Below, in pieces: positions 6,212 to 11,509 of a stretch of 11,509 nucleotides of DNA (position 1 is the stretch's first letter; every line of letters starts with the position of its first letter). The position numbers and the translations under genes are program-made. The notes below the pieces were generated by a model. It was given only the letters and a program-made list of their open reading frames with translations, ran no database searches and was not told the origin of the DNA. Location of the stretch: assembly GCA_938074515.1 (NCBI GenBank), contig CALJFV010000065.1:1-11509 (forward strand), given 5' to 3'. The stretch is from an uncultured Flavobacteriaceae bacterium (GTDB lineage Bacteria; Bacteroidota; Bacteroidia; Flavobacteriales; Flavobacteriaceae).

Positions 6212-8441
6212 GAAACCTTTATTTTTAACTTTTGCTGTAGGGAGTCTCTGCGGCAGTCTTTTGGCCCAAGAGCCACAACCTCAAGACTCAACTCAAATCC
6301 AAACCTTAAGTGCAGTTCTGCTCAAAGCAACCAAAGCCAAGGCTCAGGATCCAATTACACAATCAAATCTTACCGCTGAAGATTTGGCGCCCTTGAATTT
6401 AGGGCAAGATTTACCCTATTTAATTCAAAATTTACCCGGGGTTGTTGCCACCAGTGATGCTGGGGCAGGAATCGGTTATACAGGGCTCCGCGTGCGGGGG
6501 AGCGATGCGACTCGGGTCAATGTGAGCATTAATGGAATTCCCTAGAACGATGCTGAAAGCCAGGGCGTTTTTTGGGTTAATTTACCCGATTTAGGTTCTT
6601 CAGTTGAGGACTTGCAGCTTCAGCGCGGGGTGGGAAGTACGGCCTTTGGGCCAGGTTCATTCGGGGCAAGTTTAAATTTGTCCACATTTAAGGCTCAATC
6701 CGAGCCTAGCCTTCAAATTCAGAGCAGTGGTGGTTCGTTTAATACCCAAAGACATAATCTTAAATTTTCCTCTGGACCACTATCAGACGGCTTTTCATTT
6801 TCTGGTCGCTTGTCTAAAATTGATAGCGATGGTTATATTGAGCGTGCTTCGAGTGATTTAACCGCATATTGGCTTCAAGGAGATTACGAGTCCGAGCACA
6901 GTAAAGTTAGCCTTATTGGTTTTGGGGGTCGTGAGATCACATATCAATCTTGGTACGGAATTGATCAGGCGACAATGGATGAAAATCGGCGCTTTAATCC
7001 TGCGGGGGCTCAATTTGATGATCAGGGGAACCTGGAAGGTTTTTACGATCAACAAGTTGATAACTACAAACAAGACCATGTTCAATTGCTTTGGAGTCAA
7101 GATTTGTCCAATCGTTGGGACAGTCAAGTCTCATTGAATTATACCCACGGTCGTGGTTTTTTTGAAGAGTATGTCGATGCTTGGTATAGCCAGTCAGTAC
7201 TCTTTAGTAGTGATGCCGATTTGGCGACTTATGGACTGAGTCCAGTTGTGGTCGATGGTCAAAGCATTAGTGCCACGGATTTAGTGCGTCGACGCTGGTT
7301 GAATAATAATTTTTACGCCTTAAATGCTCACCTGAATTATCAGGGGCCGGAGATAGAATGGACCTCAGGAATTTATACGAGTTATTACGGTGGAGATCAT
7401 TTTGGAGAATTAATTTGGGCGCGGTACGCCCCCGAGGCCAATCCAAGGCAGCGTTATTACTCGGGCAATGGCGATAAAAATGAAACCAGTATTTTCTCAA
7501 AGGTAAACTTGCGCATGGGCAAACATTGGTCTGTTTATGCCGACCTGCAAGAGCGTTGGATCAGTTATCGCACGTCAGGCATTACGTCTGATTTAGTACC
7601 GCTGAATGTACGTCAAGAATATGCATTTTTTAACCCAAAATTTGGGCTCACCAGAAACTTTGGTCAGGATCAGTTGCTTTATGCTTCTTTTGGCCGTTCA
7701 CACAGGGAACCTCGACGTAGCGATTTTGAACAGGGTGTTTTTACCCCAGAACGCTTGGACGATTACGAACTCGGTTGGCGCGCTCAAGGACAAACTTCCA
7801 AAGGTCTTGCCTATCAGTATAGTGTCGTGGCTTATTATATGGACTATCAAAACCAACTCGTGCTTACGGGGGCGATAGACAATAGTGGCGCACCTATTCG
7901 AGCCACCAGTGGCCGCAGTTATCGTACAGGGCTAGAATTTGAGGGGTCGTTGCAACTCACAAGAAAGTGGTCTTTGCAGTCGGCAGTGGCTTTGAGTCAA
8001 AACAAAAATTTAGATTTTGTAACAACATTTAACGGGGTGTTACAAAATTTAGGAACAACAGATATTTCATTTGCGCCGAGTTTGATCACAAGTGGGACGC
8101 TAGTGTACGCACCCTTTGGAGGGGCACGTTTTTCTTGGACGACGCGCCATGTAGGGGATCAGTTCATGAGCAACACCGAAAGTGCTGTTTCACTTTTACC
8201 CGCCTATACAGTCCATGATTTAACCCTGTCCTATGCACTACCCAAACCTTGGATAGGAAAAACAATGTCCGTCGAGGTCCTGGCAAATAATATTTTTAGT
8301 TCGGCCTATAGCAGCAATGGATACTATTATACTTATGACGATGATTTTTCTGTGCCCGATACGATAACCACTATTGAGGGGACGGGGTATTATCCTCAAG
8401 CATTGTTCAATATTTTAGCGGGCGTAACCCTTGGTTTTTAA
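6210..8441 (+). pseudogene. TonB-dependent outer-membrane receptor (thiamine-type), interrupted by an in-frame TAG
   Basis: Outer-membrane active transporter driven by TonB/ExbBD. A signal peptide (MKPLFLTFAVGSLCGSLLAQ, 1-20) is followed by a plug domain (PYLIQNLPGVVA around 69-80, GLRVRGSDATRVNVSINGIP 92-111) and a long beta-barrel ending in Phe (AGVTLGF), normal for outer-membrane proteins. Codon 112 (6543-6545) is TAG; the same frame continues with NDAESQGVFWVNLPDL and then 6612-8441 without another stop. In relatives this reads NGIPYNDAESQG, so one base change from TAC or TAT (Tyr) explains it. Without readthrough only a 111-residue piece of plug is made. The TPP riboswitch upstream suggests thiamine as ligand. 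The stop overlaps that of the convergent lipoprotein gene by 4 bp. A sequencing error is possible. Confidence 0.88.
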
Positions 8442-8881
8442 TTGCTGATGGTCAGAACATCACCGTTACGCTGAGCGCGATAGGGCAGCATTGGATAAGC
8501 TTGGCTTTCAGATTGGTGCTGTCCTGTAACCAGGTCATAACGATTGCCATCATTGCACGGGCAACTTGCGACGATGCCTAAAAGCGTCATGGTTGAGCAG
8601 TTATTAGGACTGTGATTTGGGTCACTTAAATCGAATGCGGTATAAAGACTGTTGTTGACATTATAGACCACCACCCCCCGGACTCCTTGATTGTTGAGCA
8701 CAACAAAATTACCTGGATACTTCAATAAGTTGTATTGGGGTAAGTTGAGATTTAAATTAAGGGAGACCGGAATCGGATTCAGATATGGATTATTAATCAA
8801 CCGTGTGTCGTCTTCCCCCCCACAACTGATTATGGTTAAAATGAGAAAGGTCCAAAGGGGATAAGCGTATAATTTTTTCAT
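8438..8881 (-). CDS. Small lipoprotein with degenerate Rieske-like domain
   Basis: A 147-residue protein with a lipoprotein signal: a hydrophobic stretch (9-18) then IISC with the lipidated Cys at 20, followed by GGEDD. The acidic residues after Cys could act as a Bacteroidetes surface-export signal (inference). The rest looks like the beta-rich Rieske fold: GVVVYN (69-74), YTAFDLSDPNHSPNNCS (80-96), GIVASCPCNDGNRYDLVTG (102-120), YPMLPYRAQRNGDVLTIS. The usual CxH and CxxH cluster ligands are not both present: the first motif reads DPNH and the second CPCN. A normal [2Fe-2S] centre is therefore doubtful, although Cys95, Cys107, Cys109, His90 and His122 remain. Function unknown. Divergent from greA. 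No good promoter match was found; TAACTTTA (8929-8936, minus) is only close to TAnnTTTG. Confidence 0.8.
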   Translation of the reverse strand: MKKLYAYPLWTFLILTIISCGGEDDTRLINNPYLNPIPVSLNLNLNLPQYNLLKYPGNFVVLNNQGVRGVVVYNVNNSLYTAFDLSDPNHSPNNCSTMTLLGIVASCPCNDGNRYDLVTGQHQSESQAYPMLPYRAQRNGDVLTISN

Positions 8882-8933
8882 GGATTAGGTCTAAAACCAA
8901 CTTTTTAAGTACAACGCGAAATTTACGATAAAG

Positions 8934-8961
8934 TTATCAGAATAAAATTTTTATATCTTTG
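8934..8961 (+). promoter_or_regulatory. Putative greA promoter
   Basis: TATCTTTG (8954-8961) is an exact TAnnTTTG -7 element; TTA (8934-8936) lies 17 bp upstream in place of the consensus TTG. The predicted start (about 8966-8968) falls at the foot of the hairpin at 8963-8991. A weaker second candidate, TAGCTTTC (9011-9018), lies after the hairpin. Confidence 0.5.
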
Positions 8962-8962
8962 T

Positions 8963-8992
8963 AAGAGATCCCATTACGCATGGGATCTTTTT
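8963..8992 (+). terminator. Terminator-like hairpin in the greA leader (possible attenuator)
   Basis: AAGAGATCCCAT (8963-8974) pairs with ATGGGATCTTTT (8980-8991) around the loop TACGC, a stem of up to 12 bp with one G-T wobble, and the 3' arm runs into T5. No gene ends here on either strand: it lies between two divergent genes, directly after the greA promoter and about 75 bp before the greA ATG. Confidence 0.65.
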
Positions 8993-9052
8993 ATTCCCAA
9001 CAGCACAACCTAGCTTTCTAAAAAAGGCGTAATGTTCGGGAATATTTTTTTT
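8972..9052 (+). promoter_or_regulatory. Alternative pairing region of the greA leader
   Basis: CATTACGC (8972-8979), which covers the loop and part of the 5' arm of the preceding hairpin, is a perfect reverse complement of GCGTAATG (9027-9034). In addition TATTCCC (8992-8998) complements GGGAATA (9038-9044), which is followed by eight T (9045-9052) just before greA. The first pairing would break or dock onto the terminator-like hairpin. This is a hand-drawn model without thermodynamic support. Confidence 0.4.
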
Positions 9053-9065
9053 AAACAAGTTGATT

Positions 9066-9542
9066 ATGAGTAAAGTATCTTATTACACGGCAGAAGGATT
9101 AAAAAAATTGCGCGATGAACTGGATCGTTTGCGTGATGTAGAGCGGCCAAAGGCGTCTCAGGCGATTGCCGATGCCCGCGACAAAGGGGATTTAAGTGAG
9201 AATGCGGAGTACGATGCGGCCAAAGAAGCCCAGGGCTTGCTCGAATTGCGTATTGCCAAGCTCGAAGAGACCTTGGCTGGCGCCCGTTTAATCGATGAAT
9301 CTCAATTGGACACCTCTAAGGTTTTGGTCCATTCTACGGTTAAAATCAAAAACACAACGAACAATATGGAGATGACCTATAAATTGGTGGCCCAAAGTGA
9401 GGCTGACCTAAAGTCAGGAAAAATCTCTGTTGATTCACCCATCGGCAAGGGTTTGTTGGGTAAAAAAGTTGGTGAAATCGCGGCAATTCAAGTCCCCAAC
9501 GGAACAATGAATTTCGAAATTATACACATTTCACGAGACTAA
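9066..9542 (+). CDS. greA: Transcription elongation factor GreA
   Basis: Binds in the secondary channel of RNA polymerase and stimulates cleavage of backtracked RNA. With ATG 9066 the protein has 158 residues, the standard length; a TTG two codons upstream (9060) is unlikely. The N-terminal coiled coil (about 8-75) carries the conserved tip GDLSENAEYDAAKE with catalytic acids Asp42 and Glu45. The C-terminal FKBP-like domain shows SPIGKGLLGKKVGE and ends with FEIIHISRD. It is followed after 2 bp by the HIT gene, so the two are probably cotranscribed. A structured leader with a terminator-like hairpin precedes it. Codon use looks like that of its neighbours. Confidence 0.97.
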   Translation: MSKVSYYTAEGLKKLRDELDRLRDVERPKASQAIADARDKGDLSENAEYDAAKEAQGLLELRIAKLEETLAGARLIDESQLDTSKVLVHSTVKIKNTTNNMEMTYKLVAQSEADLKSGKISVDSPIGKGLLGKKVGEIAAIQVPNGTMNFEIIHISRD

Positions 9543-9544
9543 TA

Positions 9545-9940
9545 ATGGCCAGTATCTTCACACAGATAATCCAGGGAAACATACCTTGTTATAAAGTTGC
9601 AGAGACCGATGATTTTTTGGCTTTTTTAGACATCAATCCCAATGCCAAAGGCCATACGCTGTGCATTCCTAAAAAGGAGGTTAATAAGCTATTTGACTTA
9701 GATCAAGAAACTTATCATGGTTTGATGGAATTTTCTAGAAAAGTAGCCAAAGCTCTAGAGAAAACCATTATTTGCAAGAGAATTGGCATGTCTGTGATCG
9801 GTCTAGAGGTACCCCATGTGCATGTGCACTTGATTCCACTAAATCATATGGACGACATTAGATTTGTTCAAAAAACTGGAATGAGTCCGCGAGAGTTTGA
9901 AGCCTTGGCAAAGGCTATAGCCAGCCATTTCGAAGACTAA
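9545..9940 (+). CDS. HIT family protein (Hint/Fhit-like nucleotide hydrolase)
   Basis: A 131-residue histidine-triad protein of the kind that hydrolyses nucleoside phosphoramidates or dinucleoside polyphosphates. Motifs: IFTQIIQGNIPCYKV at the N-terminus, FLDINPNAKGHTLCIPKKE (27-45), and the triad HVHVHLIP (91-98), where His91, His93 and His95 are all present and His93 is the expected nucleophile. The ATG lies 2 bp after the greA stop, so coexpression with greA is likely. The last 26 bp overlap the 3' end of the convergent zinc-ribbon gene; no terminator separates them. The exact substrate cannot be deduced. Confidence 0.95.
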   Translation: MASIFTQIIQGNIPCYKVAETDDFLAFLDINPNAKGHTLCIPKKEVNKLFDLDQETYHGLMEFSRKVAKALEKTIICKRIGMSVIGLEVPHVHVHLIPLNHMDDIRFVQKTGMSPREFEALAKAIASHFED

Positions 9941-10274
9941 TCCAAAGGGCCACCCCGCTGAAAAGAATTGCCAGCGCGATCCCTAAGACAATCTTCCCTT
10001 TCTTTTTAAGCTTGACTCCCGGTGGCATCGGCTTAAAACACTTTTTTTGATAGGCATAAACCCGCTCTATCGCTTCGTCCCATGATCCGGGATAAACTTC
10101 TTGGTTGCAATGCTGACAAAAGAGTTGTTCTTGGATCTCTGCTGAGGTAATAACCACCCACGAATTTTCTTTTTTATTTTGAATAAATGAGAAAACCATG
10201 CCCCTTGCAGAAAAACAATTTGGACAGTGATTGTTTATGTCAGCGCGATGTATGACAAATTCTTTGACAAGCAT
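9915..10274 (-). CDS. Small zinc-ribbon protein with C-terminal membrane anchor
   Basis: A 119-residue protein of unknown function. Two CxxC knuckles, Cys17-Cys20 (HCPNC) and Cys53-Cys56 (FCQHC), are spaced like a zinc ribbon. After a basic stretch (PPGVKLKKKGK, 84-94) one hydrophobic segment (about 94-114) can anchor it in the inner membrane; positive charges before the helix suggest the ribbon stays in the cytoplasm. It begins 2 bp after the histidine kinase stop and is almost certainly cotranscribed with it, which hints at a role connected to that sensor (inference). Its 3' end overlaps the HIT gene by 26 bp in antisense. The gene is supported by the paired CxxC motifs, the membrane helix and operon spacing rather than by a named family. 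Confidence 0.75.
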   Translation of the reverse strand: MLVKEFVIHRADINNHCPNCFSARGMVFSFIQNKKENSWVVITSAEIQEQLFCQHCNQEVYPGSWDEAIERVYAYQKKCFKPMPPGVKLKKKGKIVLGIALAILFSGVALWISLRNGWL

Positions 10275-10276
10275 TA

Positions 10277-11431
10277 TTAGGTAACTTCAGGGAGATTTAT
10301 TTCAAGGGTACTCCCTTGGTCTTTGATGCTTTTTAAAACACGGATTTTTCCGCGATGATAGTCTTCAACGATGCGTCTCGCTAGGGAAAGTCCCAAGCCC
10401 CAACCGCGTTTTTTTGTGGTAAAGCCGGGGCGGAATATTTTGTTAAAGTACCTTTTGGGAATGCCTTTTCCGCTGTCTGAGATATGCAATAAAACTCGCT
10501 TATTTTGTGCACTAAGGCCGATGGAAATTGTGCCTTGTCCGCGCATGGCATCTATTCCATTTTTAACTAAATTCTCTAAAGTCCAGCTAAAGAGTTCGGC
10601 GTTGAGTGCCACGAGTATGGTCGTGTCAGGAAGATCTATATCAAAGGCGATTAGGTTTGAACTCCGACTTTCGAGATAACGGCAAGTTTCTCTGGTCAGT
10701 GCGACAATATCCATTGGTGTGAGGGTTGGTGTTGAGCCAATTTTAGAAAATCGATCCGTAATCTTTTTTAGTCGATTGATGTCATTTTCAATTTCTGTGA
10801 TATAATTTTCAGGGATATCCTGGTCTTTCAATAATTCTGTCCAGCCCACTAAAGACGATAAAGGCGTCCCTATTTGGTGCGCAGTCTCTTTGGCCATACC
10901 CGCCCAGAGCTTATTTTGCTCTGCAGATTTTGAGGTATTATAAAAAAACACCAAGGCTGAGTAAAACAAGATCAAAATAACGAACAAGATAACAGGGTAG
11001 TATTTTATTTTGGTTATTGCCGGAGAGTTTCCGTAATAAATGGTTTGAAGCAACTCGTTGTTGTAACGGATTTCAATAGGATTGAATTCAGAACTAAATT
11101 GCTCGATTAATGCTTGTCGATTTTCCGGGTTTTTAAGGACTTCGTCAGAGAGATTATTGACTGAATAGGCATCCTCTTTGTGGGTGTAGAGGATCATTGG
11201 CGTTGTGGTGTTGCTCTGCAGAATATTGAGAATAAGTTTGCTGTTCCAGTCTTTATTGGTGATGTCAACTTGCTGAAATTCTTCAAAAGCACCGGCCCAA
11301 ATGGACATTTTGTGTCGCTCGTTTTCTTTGAGTTGGGTAAAGAGTCGGTAGGTGTTCCAGGCAATCAGAGAGACAATTAGGGCTGAAAGCACCACAAATA
11401 GCCAACGAGTAAAATCGCTAAGAGTTCGCAT
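10277..11431 (-). CDS. Membrane sensor histidine kinase
   Basis: A 384-residue two-component sensor. Membrane helices at about 9-27 and 145-164 flank a periplasmic domain of about 115 residues with no recognised family. No HAMP domain is evident; the second helix leads almost directly into the dimerisation domain with H-box AKETAHQIGTPLSSLVGW (phospho-acceptor His185). The ATPase domain has N-box ENLVKNGIDAM (286-296), G1 DSGKGIP (319-325), F-box IFRPGFTTK (332-340) and G2 GWGLGLSLARRIVEDYH (343-359). HQIGTP in place of HE(L/I)RTP is frequent in Bacteroidetes kinases. All catalytic boxes are intact. No response regulator is next to it, so it is an orphan in this window. A weak -7-like TATCTTTA (11449-11456, minus) lies upstream without a matching TTG. 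Confidence 0.95.
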   Translation of the reverse strand: MRTLSDFTRWLFVVLSALIVSLIAWNTYRLFTQLKENERHKMSIWAGAFEEFQQVDITNKDWNSKLILNILQSNTTTPMILYTHKEDAYSVNNLSDEVLKNPENRQALIEQFSSEFNPIEIRYNNELLQTIYYGNSPAITKIKYYPVILFVILILFYSALVFFYNTSKSAEQNKLWAGMAKETAHQIGTPLSSLVGWTELLKDQDIPENYITEIENDINRLKKITDRFSKIGSTPTLTPMDIVALTRETCRYLESRSSNLIAFDIDLPDTTILVALNAELFSWTLENLVKNGIDAMRGQGTISIGLSAQNKRVLLHISDSGKGIPKRYFNKIFRPGFTTKKRGWGLGLSLARRIVEDYHRGKIRVLKSIKDQGSTLEINLPEVT

Positions 11432-11509
11432 AGAGCTGATATTGCCTTTAAAGATAACGCAATTATGTTAATATTAATGTGGGGGACTTTTTTAAGATTT
11501 AGGCAATTA

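Noticed and set aside
6137..6379. 80-codon open frame across the riboswitch-receptor junction
   Set aside because: It lies out of frame over the receptor signal peptide and plug, begins without ATG, and has no recognisable domain.
6543..6545. TAG recoded genome-wide (for example as Tyr or pyrrolysine)
   Set aside because: TAG ends rpmA, the GGGPS gene, pnuC and others at normal protein lengths, so it is an ordinary stop here.
11432..11509. Promoter of the histidine kinase operon
   Set aside because: TATCTTTA only approximates TAnnTTTG and no TTG lies 17-23 bp upstream on that strand.

Overview
The window looks like part of a Flavobacteriia (Bacteroidetes) chromosome. The evidence is the gene content (Bacteroidetes-type HQIGTP histidine kinase, DUF4301, PPTase/GGGPS/PnuC/ATPase block, Rieske-like lipoprotein), the near absence of Shine-Dalgarno sequences, and several promoter motifs of the Bacteroidetes type TTG-N17-23-TAnnTTTG. 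No insertion sequence, phage gene, tRNA, rRNA or CRISPR array was seen. This is mostly core-genome content, with some oddities.

Layout. (1) 1-239: the 3' end of rpmA (L27) and its intrinsic terminator. (2) 350-1666, minus: ahcY, adenosylhomocysteinase. (3) 1727-5895, plus: a packed run of phosphopantetheinyl transferase, PcrB/GGGPS-type prenylglyceryl-phosphate synthase, PnuC-family vitamin transporter, NadR-kinase-like P-loop ATPase and a DUF4301 protein. Two junctions are 8-nt overlaps of the form ATGNNTGA. (4) 5896-6209: an intergenic region with a good promoter, a TPP (THI-box) riboswitch aptamer and a hairpin that buries the start codon of the next gene. (5) 6210-8441: a TonB-dependent outer-membrane receptor, presumably for thiamine, interrupted by an in-frame TAG at codon 112. 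(6) 8438-8881, minus: a small lipoprotein with a degenerate Rieske-like fold. (7) 8934-9940, plus: a structured leader, greA and a HIT hydrolase. (8) 9915-11431, minus: a membrane histidine kinase followed by a small zinc-ribbon membrane protein, converging on the HIT gene.

How they work together. The riboswitch-controlled receptor, PnuC and the ATPase form a plausible uptake-and-trapping route for thiamine or a precursor: outer membrane, inner membrane, then phosphorylation. Two genes of this route look damaged or unusual: the receptor has a premature stop, and the ATPase lacks a normal start codon. Either the pathway is decaying in this strain or there are sequence errors. The most novel-looking non-coding signal is the greA leader. 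It has a promoter followed at once by a terminator-like hairpin whose loop and 5' arm are perfectly complementary to a segment just before greA, suggesting an attenuation switch.
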